64,000 nt of DNA, from contig NZ_CP083951.1 of assembly GCF_006440675.2 (NCBI RefSeq), positions 3,195,501 through 3,259,500 of the forward strand, in the 5' to 3' direction. Positions within the stretch are counted from its first letter, which is position 1. Each line of letters starts with the position of its first letter. The notes beneath the pieces were generated by a model. The model did not search any database, was not told where the DNA came from, and saw only the letters and a list, made by a program, of their open reading frames with translations. A program made the position numbers and the translations under genes. Shown here piece by piece: positions 33,384 through 41,853 of this stretch. The stretch is from Mesorhizobium sp. B2-8-5. Its GTDB lineage: Bacteria > Pseudomonadota > Alphaproteobacteria > Rhizobiales > Rhizobiaceae.

Positions 33384-33398
33384 GACACGATTCGTGTC
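33384..33398. promoter_or_regulatory. Palindrome in the methyltransferase/tam divergent promoter region
   Basis: GACACGATTCGTGTC is a perfect inverted repeat with arms of seven bases. It lies 61 bases before the methyltransferase GTG and 77 bases before the tam ATG. It could be an operator for the methyltransferase gene or for tam. Confidence 0.4.
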
Positions 33399-33474
33399 GA
33401 TATGTCTGGCACATTGTGCAGTTTTCGACATATGCGTATCCGGCCGACCTGCGGGGCAACAAAGAGGGTTCAAC

Positions 33475-34248
33475 ATGTCCAAGCCTGACTGGTCCGCCGC
33501 CCAATATCTCAAATTCGAGGATGAGCGCACGCGGCCCGCGCGGGATCTGGCGGCGCAAGTGCCGGTCGATTTTCCGCGCCGCGTCGTCGATATCGGCTGC
33601 GGGCCGGGCAACTCCACAGAGCTCCTGGTCGAGCGCTGGCCGGATGCTCATGTCAGCGGCTTCGACACCTCGCCCGACATGATCGAGAAGGCGCGGGCAC
33701 GGCTGCCGAATGTCAATTTCGAGCTAGCGGACGCCGCCGGATGGCAGCCCGAGCATCCCGTCGACGTCATCTTCGCCAACGCCGTCTTCCAGTGGCTGCC
33801 GGAACATCCGGCGGTGTTCCAGCGGCTGATGGGGCTTCTGGCGCCGGGCGGCGCCCTGGCCGTCCAGATGCCGGACAATCTCGGCGAAGCCTCGCATCAG
33901 CTGATGCGCGAGACCGCGGCGGAAGTGCCGTTTGCGGCCAAGCTGAAGGGCGCCGCGCGCTCCCCGCTGCCACCGGTGTCCTTCTATTACGATCTTCTGT
34001 CGCCGCTCGCCGACCGTCTCGACATCTGGCACACCACCTACAATCATCCGCTGGCCGATGCCGAGGCAATCGTCGAATGGGTCAAGGCGACCGGCCTGAA
34101 GCCCTTCCTCGATCCGCTCGACGCGGATGAGAAGAAGCTGTTCCTCGACAGCTATACCGCCAAGATCGCCAAGGCCTATCCAAAGACGGCGAACGGCAAG
34201 GTGCTGCTGCGCTTCCCGCGCATCTTCATCGTCGCCAAACGCGCATAG
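33475..34248 (+). CDS. tam: Trans-aconitate 2-methyltransferase
   Basis: The 257-residue protein starts [25 protein letters not shown], the family N-terminus. It has the SAM motif [15 protein letters not shown], then [13 protein letters not shown] and [12 protein letters not shown]. Tam methylates trans-aconitate, an inhibitor formed spontaneously from cis-aconitate, in the cytosol. The start is at 33475; the long open frame upstream runs through the methyltransferase promoter region. The gene probably once followed ettA directly before the restriction island entered. Confidence 0.92.
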   Translation: MSKPDWSAAQYLKFEDERTRPARDLAAQVPVDFPRRVVDIGCGPGNSTELLVERWPDAHVSGFDTSPDMIEKARARLPNVNFELADAAGWQPEHPVDVIFANAVFQWLPEHPAVFQRLMGLLAPGGALAVQMPDNLGEASHQLMRETAAEVPFAAKLKGAARSPLPPVSFYYDLLSPLADRLDIWHTTYNHPLADAEAIVEWVKATGLKPFLDPLDADEKKLFLDSYTAKIAKAYPKTANGKVLLRFPRIFIVAKRA

Positions 34249-34251
34249 GGC

Positions 34252-34385
34252 GTGTTGATATTCAGGTGATGCCGGCCTGCAAATGGCGGTTTCCTGCGCT
34301 TCCGGTGCTCACGTACTTCAAGTACGCTCCGCTCCGGTTCTCGGAAGCCACCATTTTCGACTCGGCCTGACCTGAATCTCAACAC
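34252..34385 (+). repeat. 134-bp palindromic (MITE-like) repeat, left copy
   Basis: The ends GTGTTGATATTCAGGT and ACCTGAATCTCAACAC are inverted repeats, and the centre is CGTACTTCAAGTACG. A copy of exactly the same length lies at 36127-36260 in the opposite orientation. Confidence 0.7.
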
Positions 34386-34478
34386 TCCTCGCTCGCCCTA
34401 CTCCTTGACCGGTTTGCGCCGTCATGCGCATTTCATCGATGTGGACCTGGTCCTTCGTCCACGGGGTAGGGGTAAGCG

Positions 34479-34814
34479 ATGACACTGGGCAAGATGACGC
34501 TCGCAACCAGCGTGTGCGTGGCTGCGGTGGTTCTTCTTTCAACGGCCGCCGAGGCTAAGCCGGCACGCTGCTTCACCACGGATGACGGCTATTATCCCTG
34601 CAACTACAAGGCTTTGGACGGCGAGGGCAGCTTCCGCGTCTCGGCGCCAGGCTATCCCACGATCACGCTTGAAATCGACCAGCCGGGCTTTGCCTTCGGC
34701 TATGCCAGGTTCGGCAGCCGCAACCGATCGCTGCCGGGGCAGTTCGTGCGCAGCCGCGACGACGGCGCCTGCTGGAACAATCCGCAGACCAACACCAAAG
34801 TCTGCGCCTGGTGA
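34479..34814 (+). CDS. Small secreted hypothetical protein
   Basis: The 111-residue protein has a signal peptide (residues 1-26, cleavage near AEAKP). The mature form is about 85 residues with four cysteines (ARCFTT, YPCNYK, GACWNN, VCAW) that could form two disulfides. I do not recognise a named family, though short Cys-rich periplasmic proteins of this kind are common in rhizobia. No gene is close enough to suggest an operon. Confidence 0.65.
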   Translation: MTLGKMTLATSVCVAAVVLLSTAAEAKPARCFTTDDGYYPCNYKALDGEGSFRVSAPGYPTITLEIDQPGFAFGYARFGSRNRSLPGQFVRSRDDGACWNNPQTNTKVCAW

Positions 34815-34930
34815 ACGCCCTCACGGATTTGTGGGGTCACGAGTTTAAGCTGGCATAAACCGGCCAAATGCGACAAGGGTTGCGCCGGGCCATTTCCGCG
34901 CCCACATCAAAGCCGCAAGGCCCGTGCCAT

Positions 34931-34990
34931 TTGTTTCAACGCAATTCCGGACGGAAAACCGGTTCCCACTTTTCCTGGAATTGCTCTAGA
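34931..34990 (+). repeat. Intergenic repeat, family B copy 2
   Basis: It closely matches the element at 16057-16118: CAACGCAATTCCGGACGGAA, then AACCGGTTCCCACTTTTCCT and GGAATTGCTCTAGA. It ends ten bases before the FabH-like ATG and may carry that gene's upstream signals. Confidence 0.6.
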
Positions 34991-35000
34991 CGGATTGGAC

Positions 35001-36122
35001 ATGCATCGCGTCATCATCAGCGGCATCGGCGCCGAAATCCCTGAACCCGTCATCACCAATGAAGAGCTGGTCGAAAGCTTCAACAACTGGGTCGACACCG
35101 AGAATGTGCGCCGCGCCGACACCGGCGAGCCGCTTTTGCAGAAATCGGACAGCGACTTCATCGTCCACGCATCGGGCGTGAGGAGCCGCCATGTCGTCGA
35201 GCGCGAGGGCATCCTCGATCCGACTCGCATGTCGCCGCGCATTCCGGCACGGCCGGACGACGCGCTGTCATTGGAGGCGGAGTTCGGCATCGCCTCGGCC
35301 AGGAAGGCGCTTGCCCATGCCGGGGTCGACGGATCGGACATCGATCTGGTGATCTGCTCGGCCTCGCATCACCAGCGGCCCTATCCGGCCATCGCCATCG
35401 AGATGCAGGAGGCGCTTGGCACCAAGGGCGCTGGCTTCGATATGGGGCTTGGCTGCTCTTCCGCCGCGGCGGCGCTGCATGTCGCCGTCAACCTGGTGAG
35501 GGCGGGGGCGCACAAGCGCATCCTGGTGTCGACGCCCGAGATCATCACCGGCCATCTCAACTTCCGCGACCGACAGACGCATTTCATCTTCGGCGACGCC
35601 TCGGTCGCCATGGTCGTCGAGGGACTGGCGCAGGGCGAAAAGCGGCCCGGGCGTTTCGAGGTGCTCGACACACGCACCTGGACGCAGATGTCGAACAACA
35701 TCCGCACCAATCTCGGCTACCACACGCGTACGGCCCAGGACGATCCCTACATGATCAACCTGGAAGGCAACCTGATCAAGCAGGTCGGCAACAAGGTGTT
35801 CAAGGAAGTCACCGTCGCCGGCCAGAAATTCATCGTCGAATTCCTGGCCGAGCACGGGCTGACGCCGGAAGGCATCCGCCGCTTCTGGCTGCACCAGGCC
35901 AATGCGCGCATGAATGCGATGATCCTGAAATTGTCCTTCGGCCACGACGTCGACCATGATCGCGCGCCGATGGTGCTTGAGCGGCTTGGCAACACCGCCG
36001 GCGCCGGCGCCATCGTGGCGCTGTCGGAGAACCATGCCGACATGAAGGCCGGCGATTTCGGACTGATCTGCGCCTTCGGCGCCGGCTATTCGATCGGCGG
36101 CGCGTTGCTGCGCATGCTTTGA
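35001..36122 (+). CDS. 3-oxoacyl-ACP synthase III (FabH-like)
   Basis: The 373-residue thiolase-fold protein keeps the catalytic triad: Cys in GLGCSSAAAAL (near residue 153), His in FWLHQANARMN and Asn in LGNTAGAGAI. It is longer than typical FabH (about 320 residues) and has an insertion-rich N-terminus (residues 30-85). It thus looks like the FabH-related enzymes of special lipids or secondary products and not like the housekeeping FabH. No acyl-carrier protein gene or other fatty-acid gene is adjacent. An in-frame TTG two codons upstream is possible. The gene sits alone between mirror-image repeats. Confidence 0.85.
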   Translation: MHRVIISGIGAEIPEPVITNEELVESFNNWVDTENVRRADTGEPLLQKSDSDFIVHASGVRSRHVVEREGILDPTRMSPRIPARPDDALSLEAEFGIASARKALAHAGVDGSDIDLVICSASHHQRPYPAIAIEMQEALGTKGAGFDMGLGCSSAAAALHVAVNLVRAGAHKRILVSTPEIITGHLNFRDRQTHFIFGDASVAMVVEGLAQGEKRPGRFEVLDTRTWTQMSNNIRTNLGYHTRTAQDDPYMINLEGNLIKQVGNKVFKEVTVAGQKFIVEFLAEHGLTPEGIRRFWLHQANARMNAMILKLSFGHDVDHDRAPMVLERLGNTAGAGAIVALSENHADMKAGDFGLICAFGAGYSIGGALLRML

Positions 36123-36126
36123 GGAT

Positions 36127-36260
36127 GTGTTGAAATTCAGATCAGGCCGAGTCGAAAACATCGGGTTTCGAGAACCGGAGCGGAGCGTACTTAAAGTACG
36201 TGAGCACCGGAAGCGCAGGAACCCGTTGTTTGCAGACCGGGCTCATCTGAATGTCAGCAC
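36127..36260 (-). repeat. 134-bp palindromic (MITE-like) repeat, right copy
   Basis: It is the reverse complement of the element at 34252-34385 with some substitutions: the same terminal GTGTTGAAATTCAGAT and mirrored ATCTGAATGTCAGCAC, and the same core CGTACTTTAAGTACG. It lies directly after the FabH-like stop codon. Confidence 0.7.
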
Positions 36261-36265
36261 ATCCT

Positions 36266-36832
36266 TCAGGCCGGCGCGAACGGTACCAGCATCGGCACGC
36301 GCCTGGCGTAATCGTCATAGGCCGGGCCGAGCTCGCCGCGCAGGAAGCTCTCTTCCAGCCTCGCCTTGACGACGACGCCGACGAGCAACAGGGCGGCGCC
36401 GGCAATGCCCCAGACCGTGCCCTTGACCGCCATGGTGGCGAGGACGGACAGCAGCAGTCCGGTGTAGATCGGATGGCGGACCAGGCCATAGGGGCCGGTA
36501 TCGACGATGCGATGATCGGCCTTGGCGGTGACGTTGGCCGACCACAACCGGCCGAGATGCAGCCGCGCCCACCAGGCGAAGGCGATGCCGATGGCGATCA
36601 GGGTAACGCAGATCCAGGCTCCGGCGAGCGTCGGCGTCCAGAGCCGAAGCCGGCCGACATAGCCGTGCGCCGGCACGAACAGCAGGACGGTACCGGCCAG
36701 CCAAAGGACCCGGTAGCGTGCCTCCGACTTGAGATCCGCGCGCTTTTGCGCGGGGTCGGCCCAGGAGGCGGCAAGAAGCCAGGAAACCAGCCAGAACAGC
36801 CAGAGTGCGGCGACAGCTTGTCCAACCTGCAT
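36266..36832 (-). CDS. Isoprenylcysteine carboxyl methyltransferase-family membrane protein
   Basis: The 188-residue membrane protein has about five hydrophobic segments. The C-terminal signature is DTGPYGLVRHPIYTGLLLSVLA, then the EESFLRGELGPAYDDYARRVP ending typical of the ICMT/PEMT (phospholipid methyltransferase-like) family, which binds SAM at the membrane. In bacteria the acceptor is usually unknown. The ATG at 36832 begins a clean hydrophobic N-terminus; the longer open frame upstream is in the region antisense to the MOSC gene. Confidence 0.85.
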   Translation of the reverse strand: MQVGQAVAALWLFWLVSWLLAASWADPAQKRADLKSEARYRVLWLAGTVLLFVPAHGYVGRLRLWTPTLAGAWICVTLIAIGIAFAWWARLHLGRLWSANVTAKADHRIVDTGPYGLVRHPIYTGLLLSVLATMAVKGTVWGIAGAALLLVGVVVKARLEESFLRGELGPAYDDYARRVPMLVPFAPA

Positions 36833-37012
36833 GATCGAACCTTCCCGATTGCGTGCGTGACCGTCCATGCAGCCGTCGCGGCAGCATCGCGGCTTGCGGC
36901 GACTGGCGAAAGGGATTTGCGGTAAGAAAATCGTGATCACCATCAAGCGGCGTGATCGGATCATCAGCGCTTTCGACTGGACCGCATTCTTCGGCACCAT
37001 TAGACCAGCGGC

Positions 37013-37642
37013 ATGCAGGAAACGAACCTGGAACTTTTTCCCGTAGCGGAACCGGCGGTCGACATCGTGCCGGGCCGCAAGCTGACGGCAAAGGCAGCGG
37101 CGCTCTATGCCGCGCCGCACGATCATTTCGAAACGAGGGCGGTCGAGGTGTTGCGGCTCGGCTTCGACGGTATCGCGGGCGACTTCCATGGCGGAACGAC
37201 GCGGCGTTCCGGCGGACGCGAGCCCTGGTACCCGCGCGGCACCGAGATGCGCAACGAGCGGCAATTGTCGCTCGTCGCGGCGGACGAGCTTGCCATCGTC
37301 GCCCAGCGCATGGGGCTCGATGAGATCAAGCCGGAGTGGATCGGCGCCAACCTCCTGGTCGAAGGCGTGCCGCAGCTTTCGATGCTGCCGGCCGGCTCGT
37401 TGCTGTTCTTCAAGGGCGGGGTGACGCTCAAGGTCGACGGGCAGAACAAGCCCTGCCGCGTTGCCGGACAGTCGATCGCCGAGCATGTCGGCGCCGCCGA
37501 TCACAATGCCACCGCGCTGCTCTTTCCCAAGGAGGCGAAACGGCTGCGCGGCCTTGTCGCCTGGGTCGAGAAGCCGGGCGTCATAAGAGCTGGCGAAGAG
37601 ATTTCCATCCGGGTGCCCGAGCAGTGGATCTATCAGGCCTGA
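37013..37642 (+). CDS. MOSC domain protein
   Basis: The 209-residue MOSC protein has the conserved cysteine in GQNKPCRVAGQ (near residue 148), the family's sulfur-carrier site. The family folds like the C-terminal part of molybdenum cofactor sulfurase, and members (YiiM, YuaD) handle molybdenum cofactor or detoxify N-hydroxylated bases. The preceding segment IGANLLVEGVPQLSMLPAGSLLFF matches the usual MOSC core. It stands alone, divergent from the ICMT gene. Confidence 0.88.
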   Translation: MQETNLELFPVAEPAVDIVPGRKLTAKAAALYAAPHDHFETRAVEVLRLGFDGIAGDFHGGTTRRSGGREPWYPRGTEMRNERQLSLVAADELAIVAQRMGLDEIKPEWIGANLLVEGVPQLSMLPAGSLLFFKGGVTLKVDGQNKPCRVAGQSIAEHVGAADHNATALLFPKEAKRLRGLVAWVEKPGVIRAGEEISIRVPEQWIYQA

Positions 37643-37650
37643 ACAAAGAG

Positions 37651-37674
37651 GCCGCGCCGCTCTCGCGGCGCGGC
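37651..37674. terminator. G/C-rich hairpin between convergent genes
   Basis: GCCGCGCCGC and GCGGCGCGGC form a perfect 10-base stem with a TCTC loop, between the MOSC stop and the SDR stop. There is no long T-run, but the place fits a shared terminator. Confidence 0.55.
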
Positions 37675-37682
37675 GTTCCCGG

Positions 37683-38525
37683 TTAGGCCGCTTTGCGGTT
37701 CTTGTTGGCGCCCTGCGCCATCACCGAGACATGGTCCCACTTTTCCCAGGTGGCGATGCGGTTGGCATATTCCTGCCTGATCATCGGCAGGCCGCCGTCA
37801 CCGAAGAAGACCCTGAGCGGCGGCTCGGCGGCATCGACGATCGCCAGCATCGCCGGGCCGGTCGCCTGCGGATCGCCGGCCGCGGAACGGCTGCGGCGCT
37901 CGGCCATCGCCGCGCGAACCGGCTCATAGACATCCAGCGGCTTGGAGACCTTGGCCGACGGCCCCGCCCAATCCGTCGAGAAACCGCCTGGCTCAACCAG
38001 GGTCACATGGATGCCGAACTCCGCGACTTCGAGGCTGAGCGACTGGCTGAAGGCTTCCAGCGCCCATTTCGAGGCGTGGTAAAGGCCGATCGAGGCGAAG
38101 GCGTTGACGCCGCCGATCGAGGATATCTGGATGATGTGGCCGGAGCGCTGCGCCCGCATGATGGGCAGCGCGGCTTGCGTCACCCAAAGCGCGCCGAAGA
38201 CGTTGGTCTCGATCTGGTCGCGGGCTTCCTGCTCGGTGACTTCCTCGATGGCGCCGAAATGGCCGTAGCCTGCATTGTTGATGACGACGTCGAGCCGGCC
38301 GAAACGCTTGTGCGCTTCGGAAATCGCGGCGTCGACCGCTTGTTTGTCGGTGACGTCGAGCTCAATGGCGGCGACGTTGCCGCCATATTTCTCGACGAGA
38401 CCGGCAAGCGTGCCGGCATCGCGGGCGGTGGCGGCGACGTGGTCGCCACGGGCGAGCGCGGCCTCGGCCCAGACGCGGCCAAAACCCTTCGACGATCCGG
38501 TGATGAACCAAACCTTATCAGTCAT
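37683..38525 (-). CDS. Short-chain dehydrogenase/reductase
   Basis: The 280-residue classical SDR has the cofactor motif TGSSKGFG (residues 9-16), INNAGYGHFG, the serine in ISSIGG and the catalytic YHASK. The extended C-terminus (about 40 residues beyond the core) is common in SDRs of the 280-residue group that act on unknown carbonyls. The start at 38525 (MTDKVWFITGSSKGFG) follows CAAGGATCAC; the open frame further upstream crosses a repeat. Confidence 0.88.
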   Translation of the reverse strand: MTDKVWFITGSSKGFGRVWAEAALARGDHVAATARDAGTLAGLVEKYGGNVAAIELDVTDKQAVDAAISEAHKRFGRLDVVINNAGYGHFGAIEEVTEQEARDQIETNVFGALWVTQAALPIMRAQRSGHIIQISSIGGVNAFASIGLYHASKWALEAFSQSLSLEVAEFGIHVTLVEPGGFSTDWAGPSAKVSKPLDVYEPVRAAMAERRSRSAAGDPQATGPAMLAIVDAAEPPLRVFFGDGGLPMIRQEYANRIATWEKWDHVSVMAQGANKNRKAA

Positions 38526-38590
38526 GATCTGTGATCCTTGCCCCTGGAGCCGTGCGGCGCCTCTCAGGATCGCCGAGCCACTCCAAGTCG

Positions 38591-38643
38591 TTGTTTTTGT
38601 GTAATTCCGGGCGGAAACCGCTACGCGCTTTCCTGGAATTGCT
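38591..38643 (+). repeat. Intergenic repeat, family B copy 3 (diverged)
   Basis: GTAATTCCGGGCGGAAACCG then CTACGCGCTTTCCTGGAATT resembles the copies at 16057 and 34931 with a few changes. It lies upstream of the SDR gene. Confidence 0.5.
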
Positions 38644-38793
38644 GTGGTGACGGTGTATTCCGGATGCAAACGGAGGATGCTCCGTTTGCTGCATGTACGG
38701 CGCCTTGGGCGTTTTTCCAGAGGCGCTGCCGGATTTATTTGGCGGCAGGGTCAGGGATAGAGCACGATCAGACGTCCGGTGATCGTGCCGACC

Positions 38794-39108
38794 TCACTCG
38801 TCCTCGTCGTCTTCCTCGAGCAGCCGCGTTGCCCGCCAGCGGGTCAGCACCATATTGGTCTGCTCGATGACGAAGAAGCGCGCCGAATCCCGATCATAGC
38901 CTTCGGCCAGAAGCTTTTCGTAATCGGTGTGGACATGGCGGATATGGGCGATGGCGGCCAGCCACACCGCGATCGTCGGCGGCAAGCTTTTCATATGCAC
39001 CGAACCGGCGTCGGCGCGGATCTTTTCCATGTCGGCGTAAGGGGCGAGCGGCAACAGTGCGGTCAGCGCCTTGGCAATCGCGCGGCGGCGGCCGGTGGGG
39101 GCGCTCAT
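38794..39108 (-). CDS. DUF2293 domain protein
   Basis: This small basic-to-acidic protein of 104 residues has the DUF2293 pattern: a central IAHIRHVHTDYEKLLAEGYDRDSARFFV segment followed by an acidic tail (LLEEDDEDE). The function is unknown; members are often next to RNA-processing or tRNA genes. Its ATG overlaps the trmO stop codon (ATGA), so the two genes are coupled, which ties it loosely to tRNA modification. Confidence 0.85.
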   Translation of the reverse strand: MSAPTGRRRAIAKALTALLPLAPYADMEKIRADAGSVHMKSLPPTIAVWLAAIAHIRHVHTDYEKLLAEGYDRDSARFFVIEQTNMVLTRWRATRLLEEDDEDE

Positions 39109-39686
39109 TTCTCGTCGCGCCCGGCGATGGTCGCCTCGGGGAACGCATCGGTCGAGGCGTAGTAGGGCTTGATGTCGATGACCGGCGTGCCGTCGAGCAC
39201 ATCGATGGCGTCGATCTCGATCCGGCCGGCCTCGATGTCGAAAGCGACGAGCTTCGCCACATGCAGGCCGACAGGGTTCGGCCGGGCAGGGGAACGCAGC
39301 GAGAAAACGCCTTTCGGTTCAGCCGCATGGCGCGGTTTTTGCACAATCAGATTCCGCGGCGCGTGATGGAGCCAGGACAGGATGACGATGTGGCTGGCGC
39401 GTTCCAGGTTTTGCAGCCCCGGGCGATAGGGCTCGTCGATCAGGATTGTCGCGGGCCGCCTGGTTTCGCGGGCGGCGCGCATGTTCTTCGGGCACTCCTC
39501 GCGGACCGCCCAGGGCGAGACAATGCGGCCGATGAAGACGACATGACCGTCCGGCCGCAGCTCCGCCGGGTCGGCTGCAAGAAGTGTTTCGCCTTGGCGC
39601 GTCTCAAACATCCTGTTCATCCCGCGGAAGAACCGCTTGCCCGGCGCGAATCGCGGCTGCGCCATTTTCTTGTCCGGAAGCGACAT
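39105..39686 (-). CDS. trmO: tRNA (N6-threonylcarbamoyladenosine(37)-N6)-methyltransferase TrmO
   Basis: The 193-residue protein contains the TsaA/YaeB domain. It has VVFIGRIVSPWAVREECPKNMRAAR near residues 48-72 and the SAM-site signature SLRSPARPNPVGLHVAKLV near residue 128. TrmO methylates t6A at position 37 of threonine tRNAs, a minor tuning of decoding. The second half is rather short, as in alphaproteobacterial forms. It is the first gene of a two-gene operon with the DUF2293 gene and divergent from the ArsR-methyltransferase. Confidence 0.85.
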   Translation of the reverse strand: MSLPDKKMAQPRFAPGKRFFRGMNRMFETRQGETLLAADPAELRPDGHVVFIGRIVSPWAVREECPKNMRAARETRRPATILIDEPYRPGLQNLERASHIVILSWLHHAPRNLIVQKPRHAAEPKGVFSLRSPARPNPVGLHVAKLVAFDIEAGRIEIDAIDVLDGTPVIDIKPYYASTDAFPEATIAGRDEK

Positions 39687-39711
39687 AGCGCTTGCCAGGG
39701 TTTCAAAATCG

Positions 39712-39731
39712 ACATAAACATATCTTTATAT
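39712..39731. promoter_or_regulatory. Imperfect palindrome before the ArsR-methyltransferase gene, candidate operator
   Basis: ACATAAACATATCTTTATAT is close to its own reverse complement and lies 20 bases before the ATG. A tandem ATATCTTT also begins inside it. Its position suits autoregulation by the ArsR protein and control of metF. Confidence 0.45.
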
Positions 39732-39751
39732 CTTTCAACGAGAACCCGCTC

Positions 39752-40759
39752 ATGCATGTCTCGCTCGACACAATGGTAGATACATTGAAGGCGGCGGCCG
39801 AATCCAGCCGGCTGCGCATCCTGGTGCTGCTTTCGCGCGGCGATCTTACCGTCTCCGACCTCACGGAGATCCTTGGACAGTCGCAGCCGCGGGTCTCGCG
39901 TCATCTGAAGCTGCTGCTCGATGCCGGGCTGATCGGCCGCTACCAGGAAGGGTCCTGGGCCTTCTTCAGGCTGACCGATACGGATAATTCGCGCGATTTC
40001 GTACAGCGTCTGGTCTCGGCCATAAGAGAGGCCGATCCGCAGGTGGTGCGCGATCTCGAGCGTTTGGCCGCGGTGAAGCGCAAAAGGCAGGACCGGGCTG
40101 CCGAATATTTCTCCGAGAATGCCGCGAGCTGGGATCACATCCGCTCGCTGCATGTGCCGGATCGGGCGGTGGAAGCGGCGCTCATCAAGCTTGTCGGCAA
40201 GCGGCCGTTCCAGTCGATGCTCGATCTCGGCACCGGCACCGGCCGGCTGCTCGAAATCTTCGCGCCGCTCTACCGGCGCGGCGTCGGCATCGACATGTCG
40301 CGCGAGATGCTGACCGTGGCGCGCGCCAATCTCGACAAGGCCGGTATCGCCAATGCACAGGTGCGCCAGGGCGATATCTTCTCGCCGCCGGTCGAGCGCA
40401 ACGCCTTCGACCTCGTCACCATCCACCAGGTGCTGCACTATCTCGACGATCCGGCCCGCGCGATCGCCGAAGCGGCGAGGCTGCTGCGGCCATCGGGCCG
40501 ACTGATCGTCGTCGACTTCGCGCCACACGCGCTTGAATTCCTGCGCGACCAGCACGCTCACATGCGGCTCGGCTTTTCCGACCGGCAGATTTCGGAATGG
40601 TTCGGGGAGGCCGGCCTCGACCTCGAGGACAGCCAGGAATTCGAGCCGCGTGGCGGCAACGAGGCAAGGCTCACCGTCAAGCTCTGGCTCGGCCGCGACC
40701 GCCGGCTGCTGATCGCCGATCCATCCAACGATTCCTTGCCAGTGAGGGAAACAGCCTGA
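39752..40759 (+). CDS. ArsR family regulator fused to a SAM-dependent methyltransferase domain
   Basis: The 335-residue protein joins an ArsR-type winged helix (residues 5-95, with LSRGDLTVSDLTEILGQSQPRVSRHL) to a class I methyltransferase domain (residues 120-320, with the motif MLDLGTGTGRLLEIF and IDMSREML). The metF start codon overlaps its stop, so it is in operon with methylenetetrahydrofolate reductase. The natural reading is a regulator that senses SAM or S-adenosylhomocysteine through the methyltransferase-like domain and adjusts methionine synthesis (inference). No cysteine metal site of classical ArsR is seen. Confidence 0.85.
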   Translation: MHVSLDTMVDTLKAAAESSRLRILVLLSRGDLTVSDLTEILGQSQPRVSRHLKLLLDAGLIGRYQEGSWAFFRLTDTDNSRDFVQRLVSAIREADPQVVRDLERLAAVKRKRQDRAAEYFSENAASWDHIRSLHVPDRAVEAALIKLVGKRPFQSMLDLGTGTGRLLEIFAPLYRRGVGIDMSREMLTVARANLDKAGIANAQVRQGDIFSPPVERNAFDLVTIHQVLHYLDDPARAIAEAARLLRPSGRLIVVDFAPHALEFLRDQHAHMRLGFSDRQISEWFGEAGLDLEDSQEFEPRGGNEARLTVKLWLGRDRRLLIADPSNDSLPVRETA

Positions 40760-41676
40760 TGAACCAGTTCCGCTTTTCCCGCCGTCCCGACATCGGCGAC
40801 AAGGTCCGGGTTTCGTTCGAATTCTTTCCGCCGAAAACCGACGAGATGGAAGCGAGGCTCTGGGACACGGTCACAAGGCTGGAGCCGCTCAAGCCGAAAT
40901 TCGTCTCGGTGACCTATGGCGCCGGCGGCTCGACCCGCTCGCGCACGGCGCGCACGGTCAAGCGCATCCTCAACGAGACGTCGCTGACGCCCGCGGCGCA
41001 TATGACCTGCGTCGATGCCGCCCGCGATCAGGTCGACACGGTCATCCGCGAGTTCGCCGACATGGGCGTCAAACGCTTCGTGGCGCTGCGCGGCGATCCG
41101 GCGGCAGGTGTGGGGACAAGCTACCGTCCGCATCCCGACGGCTACGCCAATGGCGCCGAACTGGTCGGGGCGCTGAAGAGCGTCGGCGATTTCGACATCT
41201 CGGTCTCCGCCTATCCGGAAAAGCATCCGGAAAGCCCGGATTTCGCCACCGACATCGACATGCTGAAGCGCAAGGCCGACAATGGCGCGACGCGGGCGAT
41301 CACCCAGTTCTTCTTCGACAATGACCTTTACGAGCGCTATGTCGAGCGGGCGCGGCGCGCCGGCATCTACATCCCGATCGTGCCGGGCATCCTGCCGGTG
41401 CACAATTTCACCCAGGTCGCCAATTTCTCATCGCGCTGCGGGGCGCTGGTGCCGGCCTGGCTGGCCGAGCGTTTCGAGGGGCTGGAGAACGATCCGCAGA
41501 CGCATGCGCTGGTGGCTTCGGCCGTGGCGGCCGAGCAGGTGCTCGACCTTGTCGAGCGTGGCGTCGGCGACTTCCATTTCTACACGATGAACCGCGCCGA
41601 TCTCGTCTTTGCCGTCTGCCACATGATCGGCATCCGCTCGCATGAGGCGGAGGCGGCCGGTTCGGCCGCGGCTTGA
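40759..41676 (+). CDS. metF: Methylenetetrahydrofolate reductase
   Basis: The 305-residue FAD-dependent enzyme begins RVSFEFFPPKTDEMEARLW, where the Glu is catalytic. It shows VSVTYGAGGSTR, ALRGDP and TQFFFDNDLYERYVERARRAGI. These are MetF hallmarks. It reduces 5,10-methylene-THF to 5-methyl-THF for methionine synthesis. The start overlaps the ArsR gene stop by one base (TGATG), and a terminator follows, so the operon is just these two genes. Confidence 0.95.
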   Translation: MNQFRFSRRPDIGDKVRVSFEFFPPKTDEMEARLWDTVTRLEPLKPKFVSVTYGAGGSTRSRTARTVKRILNETSLTPAAHMTCVDAARDQVDTVIREFADMGVKRFVALRGDPAAGVGTSYRPHPDGYANGAELVGALKSVGDFDISVSAYPEKHPESPDFATDIDMLKRKADNGATRAITQFFFDNDLYERYVERARRAGIYIPIVPGILPVHNFTQVANFSSRCGALVPAWLAERFEGLENDPQTHALVASAVAAEQVLDLVERGVGDFHFYTMNRADLVFAVCHMIGIRSHEAEAAGSAAA

Positions 41677-41691
41677 GCCCGGCGGAAACGG

Positions 41692-41718
41692 AAAAGGCCG
41701 GGTAGAACCCGGCCTTTT
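41692..41718 (+). terminator. Terminator after metF
   Basis: AAAAGGCCGGGT and ACCCGGCCTTTT form a 12-base stem with a three-base loop, with A- and T-runs at the ends. It may also serve the small minus-strand gene at 41767. Confidence 0.85.
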
Positions 41719-41766
41719 CGAACTGTTTGGACTATTCTCGGTGCTGGTCTTCCCGGCTTTGGCGGG

Positions 41767-41853
41767 TCAGGGAAGAACGCCTATGATAAGGGCACCGATG
41801 AATGCGAATGCGGCACAAATCATCAAAGCGTTGATCGGCCTCGTCAGTCCCAT
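41767..41853 (-). CDS. 28-residue hydrophobic small protein
   Basis: This tiny reading frame is too short for ordinary gene finding. It encodes MGLTRPINALMICAAFAFIG plus eight more residues (ALIIGVLP) and a stop. A strong GAGGAGG lies eight bases before the ATG (41862-41868). About 20 residues form one membrane-spanning helix. It ends close to the metF terminator, which would also stop its transcript. I judge it a real single-pass small membrane protein of unknown function. Confidence 0.6.
   Translation of the reverse strand: MGLTRPINALMICAAFAFIGALIIGVLP

Noticed and set aside
33323..33475. C-protein (controller) gene of the restriction system
   Set aside because: No small HTH reading frame lies in or beside the island; the nearest regulator is far away.
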